Below are positions 53,710 to 63,500 of a stretch of DNA of 64,000 nucleotides, piece after piece. The translations under genes were made by a program, and so were the position numbers. Position 1 is the first letter of the stretch, and every line of letters begins with the position of its first letter. Under the pieces are notes generated by a model that was not told where the DNA came from, searched no databases, and worked only from the letters and a program-made list of their open reading frames with translations. This stretch comes from Paenibacillus sp. FSL R5-0912. Its GTDB lineage: Bacteria > Bacillota > Bacilli > Paenibacillales > Paenibacillaceae. The stretch covers positions 4,650,001-4,714,000 of the forward strand of contig NZ_CP009282.1 of the NCBI RefSeq assembly GCF_000758605.1, given 5' to 3'.

Positions 53710-54252
53710 TCATGAACCTTCGACTACTCTTGCTCTCCACTCCGCTTCCGTTAGCTCATAATCGATGCAGGTTTGCCATTCTCCAAGCTGATCGGTCCAT
53801 GCATGATTACGCACCGCAATTTTCCGGAAGCCGAGTTTCTCATAGACATGCTGTGCTCTAGTGTTCTTATGGTTGGTATCGAGAATGATTGTGTGATATC
53901 CCAACACTTCAAATAAATAACGGATTAGCATCGTTAAAAACCGGGTTCCGGCCCCTTGATTCTGCGCTCTGAAATCACAGATTTTGATGCCAATTTCCGC
54001 TACGAGCTCTGCAACCGCACTGTAGCTCATCTCTCCCGCAGGAACACCATCGATCTCCAGTATCAGACGCCCTTTCCGTTCATGGGCTGTGCCGGTCTGC
54101 AGTTTGGCTAGCACCTCATGTTCAGTAGTGCCTATTCCATTAGGGTAGCCGGCATGCGCCATAACCTCCCCGTCGTTCCACCAGCTGCATAACAGCTGTG
54201 CATCGGCTGCAGTTGCACGCCGAATGACCAGGTTCTCTTTTTGCAGATACAT
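53710..54252 (-). CDS. GNAT N-acetyltransferase (AAC(6')-like)
   Basis: 180 residues. LVIRRATAADAQLLCSWWNDGEVMAHAGY, EIGIKICDFRAQNQGAGTRFLTMLIRYLF (acetyl-CoA loop) and NTRAQHVYEKLGFRK are GNAT motifs in the form seen in aminoglycoside 6'- and ribosomal-protein acetyltransferases. Confidence 0.82.
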   Translation of the reverse strand: MYLQKENLVIRRATAADAQLLCSWWNDGEVMAHAGYPNGIGTTEHEVLAKLQTGTAHERKGRLILEIDGVPAGEMSYSAVAELVAEIGIKICDFRAQNQGAGTRFLTMLIRYLFEVLGYHTIILDTNHKNTRAQHVYEKLGFRKIAVRNHAWTDQLGEWQTCIDYELTEAEWRARVVEGS

Positions 54253-54380
54253 ATCGTGTGAACCTCCATCTCTTCCTTCGGTCTAAATGATCGCAGGTTC
54301 ATCTTATCATGCAAGGATTTCCAGATTAATGGATAGTTTCGTTATACATAAACTGTACAGGGTTATCGTTCATGCTCACA

Positions 54381-54602
54381 TTAATAGAGCCAGCTAACCC
54401 ATTCCTTGAATACAAGGAAATGCAGTACTAACACGGACAGATTAAGCAGCAGTCCAAGTATAGCCCATTTATTTCTCGAAATAATCCCCAGCACACTGAT
54501 GCAAATGGCAAATAGCAGGAAGAAGAACACCAGGTAGATTAAGACATCTGCGTGAAGCGCTAAGACCTGCGAACCTGAATTATTTAACCAGATTTCGTCG
54601 CC
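54381..54602 (-). pseudogene. 3' remnant of a small membrane protein gene
   Basis: The minus frame reads ...LHADVLIYLVFFFLLFAICISVLG and ends VFKEWVSWLY, a clear two-segment membrane protein tail, but it has an in-frame TAA immediately upstream and no start codon or ribosome site. The missing 5' end is replaced by the repeat region that begins near 54690. The bases between 54253 and 54380 show nothing else. Confidence 0.55.
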
Positions 54603-54698
54603 TTATGCCACTCTTAAGCGGTGTCTCACTTTTCATCCTCCGTCTGCTTTCTGACGGCTTCCCGCGAGTCATGAGGAGTATGAATGCTCTCCTTTCTA

Positions 54699-54876
54699 TT
54701 GTGTTCGGTTTTCCGCATACATTTGGCCGATGACCTTCGCGCCAGCACATTGTGTTCGGTTTTTCGCATACATTAGGCCCGATGACCTTCGCTCCAGCAC
54801 ATTGTGTTCGGTTTTTCGCATACATTTGACCCGGTGGCCTTCACAGCCGCACACTGTGTTCGGTTTTTCGCATACA
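54699..54876. repeat. Tandem 52-bp repeats, dispersed-repeat type
   Basis: The core TGTGTTCGGTTTTTCGCATA occurs four times, starting near 54699, 54750, 54802 and 54854, separated by a variable segment of about 28 bases (GATGACCTTCGCTCCAGCAC). Read on the minus strand it codes for repeating MYAKNRTQCAGAKVIGPN-like peptides. I remember such short annotated proteins from Paenibacillus genomes, so this is probably a non-coding dispersed repeat. It is not a CRISPR: spacers are short and alike. Confidence 0.75.
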
Positions 54877-54878
54877 TT

Positions 54879-55100
54879 CTATGCTCCCCATTTACTTTTT
54901 CGGCCTGCTTCCGGTGAAATCAGGGTGCGCTCCTCCTCATGGCTATCCTTCAGCCACCCTCCGCCCCATCCCAGGGAGGATTCCTTGGATTTCACCCTGT
55001 AGCTGACCTCCTGCGGCTTCCAAACGGTTGCTCTTCCTTCCGGAATGCAGCCGATTTCGGCCGCCTCAGGGGAGTTGTTTCTTTGATCGATCCACATCAT
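54879..55100 (-). CDS. Possible small protein beside the 52-bp repeats
   Basis: 73 residues rich in W, K and E (VWKPQEVSYRVKSKESSLGWGGGWLKDSHEEE). No good ribosome site and no known domain. The frame ends exactly where the repeats begin, so it may be part of the same dispersed element and not a gene. Confidence 0.3.
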   Translation of the reverse strand: MMWIDQRNNSPEAAEIGCIPEGRATVWKPQEVSYRVKSKESSLGWGGGWLKDSHEEERTLISPEAGRKSKWGA

Positions 55101-55186
55101 CCTACGGATGATTCAAGCAACCCTTATCCCCATCTTTATACACTCCTTATCCACAACAGACGAAATCCATAATTTCCTAAACGATA

Positions 55187-55232
55187 AAAAAGACGCTAAC
55201 CTGATGTATTCCTACACCTTTTAGCGTCTTTT
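55187..55232 (-). terminator. Terminator of the ABC exporter operon
   Basis: AAAAGACGCTAA/TTAGCGTCTTTT stem with a 20-base loop, 13 bases beyond the permease stop. T runs occur on both strands. Confidence 0.75.
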
Positions 55233-55244
55233 AGTCAATCCTGC

Positions 55245-56057
55245 TTAAGTCCAGCGCATATATGCGCGCACCGTAATAGGAGCGAAGATGGCAACAATCA
55301 CAGCGGCGCCGATTAGGGAGAACACCAGATCGCTGCCAACTGTGCCGTGATTAATCAGATCACGGACTGCAGTGACCAGATGGGAGATCGGGTTAATATT
55401 TACGAACCACTGAAGCCAGTTCGGCATAGTGTCCACCGGCACGAATGCATTTGAGAGGAAGGTGAGCGGGAACAGCACGATCATCGAGATCCCCTGCACA
55501 CTGGAGGCTGTGCGGGCAATCACGCCGAAGAAGGCAAAGATCCAGCTGATCGCCCATGAGCATCCGATGACGAGAAGCGCTGCGAGCGCAACATTCCCTA
55601 GGCCGCCTTCAGGCCGCAAGCCCATAATATAACCCATGACGAATGTAAGCACCGTTGCAATGGTATAACGGATGGTATCCGCGAGCAGCGCTCCCGCCAG
55701 AGGAGCAATCCGCGCGATCGGCAGTGATTTGAACCGGTCAAACACCCCCTTTTCCATATCCTCCCGCAGCTGGACACCGGTAACGACAGAGGTCGTAATT
55801 ACAGTCTGCACTAAGATCCCGGGGATGATGACCGGCAAATAACTTGCCACATCACCCGCAATTGCTCCGCCGAAGATATAAGTGAACATCAAGGTGAAAA
55901 TGATCGGCTGGAACGTGACGTCAAACAATTGTTCCGGCGTGCGCCGGATTTTGAGCAGCCCTCTATAGGCCATTGTTAGTGAATTGCGCACGGCCTGGCC
56001 GATGCCCGTATGATTCTTCAATTTCCGTTCGACCCCGGGTTTGATTAAAGTACTCAT
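55245..56057 (-). CDS. ABC-2 type exporter permease (DrrB-like)
   Basis: 270 residues, six membrane segments. RGLLKIRRTPEQLFDVTFQPIIFTLMFTYIFGGAI and the TFLSNAFVPVDTMPNWLQWFVNINPISHLVTAVRDL motif are typical of the daunorubicin-type (DrrB) family. ATGA overlap with the ATPase gene. Probably exports an antibiotic or hydrophobic compound. Confidence 0.88.
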   Translation of the reverse strand: MSTLIKPGVERKLKNHTGIGQAVRNSLTMAYRGLLKIRRTPEQLFDVTFQPIIFTLMFTYIFGGAIAGDVASYLPVIIPGILVQTVITTSVVTGVQLREDMEKGVFDRFKSLPIARIAPLAGALLADTIRYTIATVLTFVMGYIMGLRPEGGLGNVALAALLVIGCSWAISWIFAFFGVIARTASSVQGISMIVLFPLTFLSNAFVPVDTMPNWLQWFVNINPISHLVTAVRDLINHGTVGSDLVFSLIGAAVIVAIFAPITVRAYMRWT

Positions 56058-57085
56058 GCCAGTACACTCTCCTTATTCTTCGCTGAATCAGAGGCAAGCC
56101 CGGCCTCTTCCTTCACGCCATGGCCGGTCAGGGTCAGGAACACCTCGTCAAGCGTTGGCTTCTGCACGCTCATCTCAAGCAGCGGGATACCTGCCTCGCG
56201 GAGGGCAAGCAGCAGGTCGGTCACCCGGTCCACGTTGCCCATCGGAGCCATGATTTTGGCGGCTTCTGCCGATATATTGGACCGCACCTCCAGTACCTGC
56301 TCGATAATCCGGCGGGCATTCCCCAGATCCTGCGGGTTCACTACCTTCAGATGCAGCGATGAATTGCCGACAGAGCCCTTCAATTCATCCACGGTGCCTT
56401 CAGCGACCACTTTGCCGGTGTCAATCACCGCAATCCGGTCAGCAAGCTGATCTGCCTCTTCCAGATACTGCGTGGTTAACAAGACGGTTGACCCAGTATT
56501 CACGAGCCGCCGGATCGTATCCCACATCTGATTGCGTGTACGCGGATCAAGGCCGGTGGTCGGCTCATCCAGGAAAATGAGCGGCGGCTGCGCAATGAGA
56601 CTTGCTGCCAGATCCAGCCGCCGGCGCATTCCGCCGGAGAAATTTTTCAAAGGACGCTTGGCTGCTTCAGTCAAACCGAATTCCTCCAGCAGCTCTTCCG
56701 CCTTGTTCCGCGACTCGCTGCGTCCCAGTCCGAGCAATCTGGAGAAGATAACCAGATTCTCTGTAGCGCTGAGTGACTCATCCACCGATGCATATTGGCC
56801 CGTTACCCCGATTAACTGACGCACGATCTGCGGTTCTTTTGCCACATCATGTCCGAAGATACGCGCCGAACCTGCGTCAGGCCGCAATAAGGTGGCCAGC
56901 ATGCGGATTACTGTTGTCTTCCCCGCCCCGTTTGGACCCAGCACCCCGTAGATCATTCCTGTGCCTACCTTGAGATCCACACCATCAACTGCACGGTTGC
57001 TGCCATACGTTTTGACCAGCCCCTGCGCCTCGATGGCATAGCTGCTCTTGTGCCGCGCTGTTTGCGTTTGTTGTACTTGACTCAT
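56054..57085 (-). CDS. ABC exporter ATPase (DrrA-like)
   Basis: 343 residues. Walker A GPNGAGKTT, signature FSGGMRRRLDLAASL, Walker B LIFLDEPTTGLDPRTRNQMW, and the C-terminal extension typical of DrrA (EMSVQKPTLDEVFLTLTGH). Pairs with the permease encoded next. Confidence 0.9.
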   Translation of the reverse strand: MSQVQQTQTARHKSSYAIEAQGLVKTYGSNRAVDGVDLKVGTGMIYGVLGPNGAGKTTVIRMLATLLRPDAGSARIFGHDVAKEPQIVRQLIGVTGQYASVDESLSATENLVIFSRLLGLGRSESRNKAEELLEEFGLTEAAKRPLKNFSGGMRRRLDLAASLIAQPPLIFLDEPTTGLDPRTRNQMWDTIRRLVNTGSTVLLTTQYLEEADQLADRIAVIDTGKVVAEGTVDELKGSVGNSSLHLKVVNPQDLGNARRIIEQVLEVRSNISAEAAKIMAPMGNVDRVTDLLLALREAGIPLLEMSVQKPTLDEVFLTLTGHGVKEEAGLASDSAKNKESVLA

Positions 57086-57192
57086 TCTTTACTCCTCCTA
57101 GACAACTGAATGTAATAGGATGGTAACCGACTTTTTTAAACTGAATATAAACTTATCATTCATCCGCCAGTTTGCTTTTCCCAAGTTCTATT

Positions 57193-57224
57193 AAAACAAA
57201 AATCCGATCCCATGGGATCGGACT
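57193..57224 (-). terminator. Terminator of the lipoprotein gene
   Basis: TCCGATCCCATGGGATCGGA is a perfect palindrome followed on the minus strand by TTTTTGTTTT, 43 bases beyond the lipoprotein stop. Confidence 0.75.
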
Positions 57225-57266
57225 GGAGAAGTACGCTTGCAGACGTATGCCGTTTAATCCGTATTT

Positions 57267-57791
57267 TTAATCATAGCCGCCTTCAGCTTCGGGCAATTCT
57301 TTGTACGCATCCTTACCGGCTACGATGTCCTCTATGAAGGTCCGCAGCTCCAACAGCTGCCTGGAATCGTCCGTGAGTTCACAATTTTCATCAGACCAGG
57401 TTAAATTCCGGGTGACTCCGTCTACAGTGACTTGCCAGCTGTCCTCCTGATAAGGGGTTGTGGCACAATTATGACTGGCAGGCACCAGTTCCAGGCTCCC
57501 CATGATGTTGATTTCTCTCATTTGATCATAGATGCTGCGCATTTCATCTCCGGTCAAAGTAATATTCGCCGTAGCTGTCCCGTTCACAATCAGATCTTTT
57601 GCCACGGTATCACTGTAGGTATTAATCTCATTTTTGGTGACTTCACCATAGCCGTATCGAACGAGAAAATCGAAATCCACGGGCATTTCTTCCGGCATTT
57701 CCTGCTGCTCTGGTGCTGGCTCTACTTCATTATTCATGTTACAGCCCGCTATAAGCAGCACTGCCAGCAGGAATAAGCGTACTCGTTGCAC
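57267..57791 (-). CDS. Lipoprotein of unknown function
   Basis: 174 residues from a GTG at 57791, chosen because GGAGG lies 8 bases upstream. LFLLAVLLIAGCNMNNE is a lipoprotein signal with Cys after LIAG. The mature part is acidic, with a Cys pair (HNCATTPY..., DENCELTDD) that may form a disulphide. Not recognised. Confidence 0.75.
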   Translation of the reverse strand: MQRVRLFLLAVLLIAGCNMNNEVEPAPEQQEMPEEMPVDFDFLVRYGYGEVTKNEINTYSDTVAKDLIVNGTATANITLTGDEMRSIYDQMREINIMGSLELVPASHNCATTPYQEDSWQVTVDGVTRNLTWSDENCELTDDSRQLLELRTFIEDIVAGKDAYKELPEAEGGYD

Positions 57792-57886
57792 ATTGCTCAC
57801 CTCCACATAGAAACCTTTACAGAATCATTAGAACTGAATCATACATGGTTGTTCAACGGGACGATTGCCAATTAGTGCAGAACAGG

Positions 57887-58729
57887 TTATGTAGTATAGT
57901 TATAGCTGGCTAAATACTTCGCGACGGCTTCCTTATTCTCATGCCACCATAGAATGGGGATTTCGCCCACTTTCGCCAAACCTAACTTAACGGCCAGATG
58001 GTTAGATGCATGATTGCCAGAGTCACAATCCCAATATGTTGTTAAGTTCCGCATGCGGCCAAGCTCAATGAACTCCTGACACAGTCTAAACGCCAAACCT
58101 TGATTCCGGTAATCCTGATGTGTAATGATGTCCGGTTCGATATACCCTCCGCCGAGATAAAAGGTGTTACAAACGCTTACAAAGCCAGCTTCATTCGAAT
58201 AGCTGAAACCGTAAGCCTTCTCAAGATAGGTCTCTGCGGAATCCCACAGCAAGCGGTAGGAATCATCCATCTCCTGAATATACCGCTCAAAAAGCTGCTC
58301 ATCCATTCGTGTCAGCACGAATTCCCCAGCTTGTTCCTGGGATGCCCCAGAGTCTGCTGCATTGTCACTCATGATGTAATGAGTTCTGCTCAGCTCTACT
58401 GTATTATCTTTCAGCGGACCTTTAACCACCGTCAGCCAGTGTCGGGACGACAAATACAGGTCATAATAATTCGCATGATTGGCCGGATCGGCTAAGAAAT
58501 CTAACAAGCTGCGATTGAACAGTTGATCGTCTTCTTCACCGAACAGATAATACTTTCCCCCGCGGCTGGTGACGATTCCGGCAGTCGGATGGTCTATATT
58601 ATTCACAAATATTTTACCAGGCTGGTTAAGATCTATAACGCCTCCGACAAATACAAACTTAAATTCACCGTCTTTATGTTTCAGGAGATGCCTGATTCTG
58701 CTGTAATCACTCGTCAGTAATTCTATCAT
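57887..58729 (-). CDS. GNAT-family acetyltransferase (GNAT_acetyltran type)
   Basis: 280 residues from the ATG at 58729 (AGGAAGG upstream). The N-terminal 120 residues are a separate beta domain. YIEPDIITHQDYRNQGLAFRLCQEFIELGRMRN (acetyl-CoA loop) and YWDCDSGNHASNHLAVKLGL form the GNAT domain. Substrate unknown. Confidence 0.8.
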   Translation of the reverse strand: MIELLTSDYSRIRHLLKHKDGEFKFVFVGGVIDLNQPGKIFVNNIDHPTAGIVTSRGGKYYLFGEEDDQLFNRSLLDFLADPANHANYYDLYLSSRHWLTVVKGPLKDNTVELSRTHYIMSDNAADSGASQEQAGEFVLTRMDEQLFERYIQEMDDSYRLLWDSAETYLEKAYGFSYSNEAGFVSVCNTFYLGGGYIEPDIITHQDYRNQGLAFRLCQEFIELGRMRNLTTYWDCDSGNHASNHLAVKLGLAKVGEIPILWWHENKEAVAKYLASYNYTT

Positions 58730-58897
58730 TGTTATCCTTCCTCTCAGCAAATGTCCTGGTTATGTATAACTGTAGTTCTCTTAGCAATAAGGGCTGCCGG
58801 CCACAGATTTCTGTATACCGCCAGCCCATGCTGCATCCGTTCCGGACACGATTCATTTTGACAGGTAAATCTGCCCATTACAAGAATATCGGGGCAT

Positions 58898-59779
58898 TTA
58901 AGGACGTTTCGCTTCCTGCACAGGTATCCATATTTCACTTCTGTACGCTGGCGAGGTTGTATCCTTGCTCTCATTCCATAGGATTTCCGGCCCTTCGACC
59001 TGCTCGTAATTGGAAGAAGGGAACCATTCGGAATAAATCCGGCCCCAGATATTCTGGAGCGTATCCGGAAACGGCCCCACCGCTTCAAATACAGCCCATG
59101 TAGACGCAGGGACTTCAAGTCTCGCATAGGATAGAGGGCAGTCCAGCGTGGTAGCTACACCAATATAATGATCGAGCTCCCCCCGTTCCGCCATCCGCCC
59201 TTCGGAGAAATTCACCGATGCGCTGATCATCCCCGCAGGAACGATGTTGGACAGCTGCTTCAGTTCTGTAATGATCTCCATATTGAGACTCTGCCACATT
59301 GCCGCGATTTCCGGATTCACTCCGTTGAACTGAATAGGCACCCTTTTCTTCAGTCCGACGATGCTAAAAGCCGCTTTCTCTTCCATACGATAATTCATTT
59401 CACTGCCTCCTCTGATCGTTAATTGAAAAGTCATCCGAGGAAAGGCCTTCAGCGGTGTCCCTGCACTTCTTGCTTCCGACGGCGTCACGCCGTGAACCAG
59501 CTGGAAAGCCTTGGTGAAGGCATCTGGTGAACTATAACCAAATTCCAGGGCCAGATCAATAATCCGCTGCTGGCTGCCCTGTAGTTTGAATGCGGCCAGT
59601 GTGAGACGTCTGCGGCGGATATATTCCGACAGCGGAATACCTGCCAGGAAGGAGAACATCCGCGTGAAATGATACTCCGAGCATAACGCCCGCCTCGCTG
59701 CCTCCCTGACATCCACCTCACCCTCCAGATTCTCTTCAATATAGAAGAGTGCTGCGTTCATATTTTCGAGCAGGTTCAT
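58898..59779 (-). CDS. AraC-family regulator with GyrI-like effector domain
   Basis: 293 residues. The N-terminal AraC domain (VDVREAARRALCSEYHFTRMFSFLAGIPLSEYIRRRRL and IIDLALEFGYSSPDAFTKAFQLVHGVTPSEAR) is followed by a GyrI-like small-molecule domain (FSIVGLKKRVP...WAVFEAVGPFPDTLQNIWGRIYSEWFPSS). The layout is that of SbmC/Rob-like multidrug-sensing activators. Confidence 0.88.
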   Translation of the reverse strand: MNLLENMNAALFYIEENLEGEVDVREAARRALCSEYHFTRMFSFLAGIPLSEYIRRRRLTLAAFKLQGSQQRIIDLALEFGYSSPDAFTKAFQLVHGVTPSEARSAGTPLKAFPRMTFQLTIRGGSEMNYRMEEKAAFSIVGLKKRVPIQFNGVNPEIAAMWQSLNMEIITELKQLSNIVPAGMISASVNFSEGRMAERGELDHYIGVATTLDCPLSYARLEVPASTWAVFEAVGPFPDTLQNIWGRIYSEWFPSSNYEQVEGPEILWNESKDTTSPAYRSEIWIPVQEAKRP

Positions 59780-60510
59780 CGTTTATCACCCTTTCCTCAC
59801 AATCAGATTAACATCTATACAGAGAGCGGTTCCGACAGTTCCTGCACCAGATTGACGGGTACTCCCCCAGGACGCTGCAATAATTCTGCCGTGATATATA
59901 GTTGAATTTGAAGACAATCCGATCATTGACGTTTTACCATAATAGATCTCTTTCAATAAAGTGTTTCCTAGTATATATCGGTCAGTCCCTTTATTCTCAG
60001 TCCCTACTTTTGATGAATAAACATTAAGAACATAACGCTCTATTTCATTCCTTGTAAAAATCTATACTAAGCTATATAAATTTATTTATTTATTGGATGG
60101 AAAACGGGCATTTATCATTGTACTTATGGAGGCTTTAACTACAAGTGCTTTATATTTAGATATTCACCTAATAGCTAATCGAACCATGTTCTTGTCCTCA
60201 ACTGCTAGTTCAAGTAACAATATTTAGATTTCTTAATACCCATCCTGCCGTTTTTATAGTTTACAGATTCATCTGTTCCTTAAGAAATTTGAAAACTGTT
60301 CTGCATTATACTGCTTAATGAGGTTTTATCTATATCACTTATTATTTTAAGCGCCGAACCAACTGGGCTCTAAACATACGGTGACCAATAATGGACGTTT
60401 TTAAACAGTCCTATGTCATGTCTGTTGCTTGCCCGTCATCCACTTTACGTTGCCTCTCTTTTGACCAGACTGTACAGCGGCGCCAGCAGCTCCACCTATG
60501 AAAATTTGAA
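59780..60510. other. AT-rich gene-free region
   Basis: About 730 bases with no frame I can support on either strand, no RNA gene and no clear repeat. The promoter of the AraC gene must lie at its left end. It is more AT-rich than its flanks and precedes the foreign-looking RTX gene. Confidence 0.5.
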
Positions 60511-60552
60511 AGCGCCTCTACGGGTTCCGGCAAGCCGGTTGGTAGAGGCGCT
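60511..60552 (-). terminator. Terminator of the RTX gene
   Basis: AGCGCCTCTAC/GTAGAGGCGCT stem with an inner CCGG/CCGG hairpin, 32 bases beyond the RTX stop on the minus strand, followed by TTTCAAATTTTC. Confidence 0.75.
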
Positions 60553-60583
60553 CTGCTGCACCATCACTTATAATAAAGCCGTT

Positions 60584-63500
60584 TTACTTGTCCGCAGTCC
60601 AATACTGAGCCAGAATTTGCTGCGCATCGGTTCTTTGTTCGTTCATCGCTTGGGACCAGCTGGTTCCGGTGGAAGAGGAATAGGTCGCCATCGCTTGAAT
60701 GAGCTGCTCAATCTGTGTATTCTTGATCCGCGTTCCATCCTGGGCCATAAACAGCTCTGTCTGGTATGCGGCGCTCGTATACCAATTGCTCACGGTTGCC
60801 TTATCTTCACTGCCGTTAATCTGAACCACCAAGTCACTCGCATTTTTCGAAAAAATCACCTCATCGCTGTCCACCAGCAACTTGACAATGTCCGTATTCG
60901 TTTTCGTTTCATAGTCATAAATACGGTCCTGGCCGTAGCCTCTGCCGAATACGTAAGTATCGCTGCCGCTGTACGAATACGACGAGGAGTCGTTGTTGCC
61001 CTGAAGGTAATCGTCCCCCGCTCCTCCGTCCAGCACGTCGTTGCCCGCTCCGCCATACAGTGTGTCGTTACCGGCGTCGCCGTACATATAGTCGTTGCCG
61101 CTGTAGCCGTACAGCGTATCGTTTCCGGCATACCCGTACATATGATCGTTAAGACCGCTGATTCCGGAAAGGGTATCGCCCTCATCCGTTCCTTTGGTCA
61201 GCACATTCGCTTCAAGCTCGGCCTTACCCCAAACCGTGCCGTCGGCGAACGTCACCCGCTCAATCTGGTACGCGCTGCTGTTGAAGTAATACTGGATTGT
61301 CAGCTGATCGCCGGTTTCTATAATACGAAGCGACAGATGACCATCTTTTTGCAGCACCTCGATATCGGAAGGGTTAACCAGCATTTGAATGGTGTCCTTA
61401 TTGGTGCTGCTGGTGTCGTAATCGTAAATGCGGTCCTGGCCGTACCCTCTGCCGAATACGTAAGTGTCGCTGCCGCTGTACGAATACGACGAGGAGTCGT
61501 TGTTGCCCTGAAGGTAATCGTCCCCCGCTCCACCGTCCAGCACGTCGTTGCCCGCTCCGCCGTACAGTGTGTCGTTACCGGCGCCGCCGTACATATAGTC
61601 GTTGCCGCTGTAGCCGTACAGCATATCGTTGCCGGCATACCCGTGCATATGATCGTTAAGGCCGCTGATCCCGGAAAGGGTATCGCCCTCATCTGTTCCT
61701 TTGGTCAGCACATTCGCTTCAAGCTCGGCCTTGCCCCAGACCGTGCCGTCGGCGAACGTCACCCGCTCGATCTGGTACGCGCTGCTGTTGAAGTAATACT
61801 GGATTGTCAGCTGATCGCCGGTTTCCATAATCCGTAGCGACAGATGACCGTCTTTTTGCAGCACTTCGATGTCGGAAGGGTTGACCAACATTTGGATAGT
61901 GTCCGTATTGGTGCTGCTGCTGTCGTAATCGTTAATGCGGTCCTGGCCGTACCCTTTGCCGAAGACGTAGGTATCGTTGCCACTGTACGAATATGAGGAG
62001 GAATCGTTGTTGCCCTGCAGATAATCGTCCCCCGCCCCGCCGTCCAGCACGTCGTCTCCGGCTCCGCCGTACAACGTGTCGTTGCCGGCGCCTCCGTTCA
62101 TAGTATCGTCGCCGCTGTAGCCGTACAGCGTATCGTTGCCGCCGAACCCGTACATGCTGTCATTAAAATCATTCATTCCATAAAGCGTATCGGTCTCTTC
62201 CGTTCCTTTGGTGAGCACACTGGCTTCAAGCTCGGCCTTGCCCCAGACCGTGCCATCGGCAAACGTCACCCGCTCAATCTGGTACGCGCTGCTGTTGAAG
62301 TAATACTGGACCGTCAGCTGATCACCGGTTTCGATAATCCGGAGCGACAGATGACCGTCTTTTTGCAGCACTTCGATGTCGGAAGGGTTGACCAACATTT
62401 GGATAGTGTCCGTATTGGTGCTGCTGCTGTCGTAATCGTAAATGCGGTCCTGGCCGTACCCTTTGCCGAAGACGTAGGTATCGTTACCACTGTACGAATA
62501 TGAGGAGGAATCGTTGTTGCCCTGCAGATAATCGTCCCCCGCCCCGCCGTCCAGCACGTCGTCTCCGGCTCCGCCATACAACGTGTCGTTGCCCTCGCCG
62601 CCGTTCATAGTATCGTCGCCGCTATAGCCGTACAGCGTGTCGTTGCCGCCGAACCCGTACATGCTGTCATTATAATCATTCATTCCAAAAAGCGTATCGG
62701 TCTCTTCCGTTCCTTTGGTCAGCACACTGGCTTCAAGCTCGGCCTTGCCCCAGACTGTGCCGTCGGCGAATGTCACCCGCTCGATCTGGTACGCGCTGCT
62801 GTTGAAATAATACTGGATTGTCAGCTGATCGCCGGTTTCCATAATACGAAGCGACAGATGACCATCTTTTTGCAGCACCTCGATGTCGGAAGGGTTAACC
62901 AGCATATGGATAGTGTCCGTATTGGTGCTGCTGTCGTAATCGTAAATGCGGTCCTGGCCGTACCCTTTGCCGAAGACGTAGGTATCGTTGCCGCTGTACG
63001 AATATGACGAGGAATCGTTGTTGCCCTGCAGATAATCATCCCCCGCCCCGCCGTCCAGCACATCGTCTCCGGCTCCGCCGTACAACGTGTCGTTGCCCTC
63101 GCCGCCGTTCATAGTATCGTCGCCGCTGTAGCCGTACAGCGTATCGTTTCCGCCGAACCCGTACATGCTGTCATTATAATCATTCATTCCGTACAGCGTA
63201 TCGTCAGCATCCGTTCCCTTAGTGAGCATATTCGCCTCAAGCTCGGCTTTACCCCAGACAGAGCCGTCAGCAAACGTCACCCGCTCGATCTGGTACGCGC
63301 TGCTATTGAAGTAATACTGGACCGTCAGCTGATCGCCGGTTTCTATAATCCGGAGCGACAAATGACCGTCTTTTTGCAGCACCTCGATGTCGGAAGGGTT
63401 GACCAGCATTTGAATGGTGTCCGCATTTCCGGCGGTAGTGTCGTAATCGTAAATCCGGTCCTGACCGTAGCCTTTGCCGAACACATACGTGTCATTGCCG

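Noticed and set aside
54580..54825. Cys-rich peptide gene read from the 52-bp repeats
   Set aside because: The peptide repeats only because the DNA does, and its frame breaks at each variable segment; no ribosome site.
54699..54876. CRISPR array
   Set aside because: Only four units, spacers of about 28 bases that resemble each other, and no cas genes.
60413..61837. Long open frame on the plus strand over the RTX gene
   Set aside because: It is the antisense of repetitive GC-rich codons, and its repeats mirror the RTX modules. No ribosome site.
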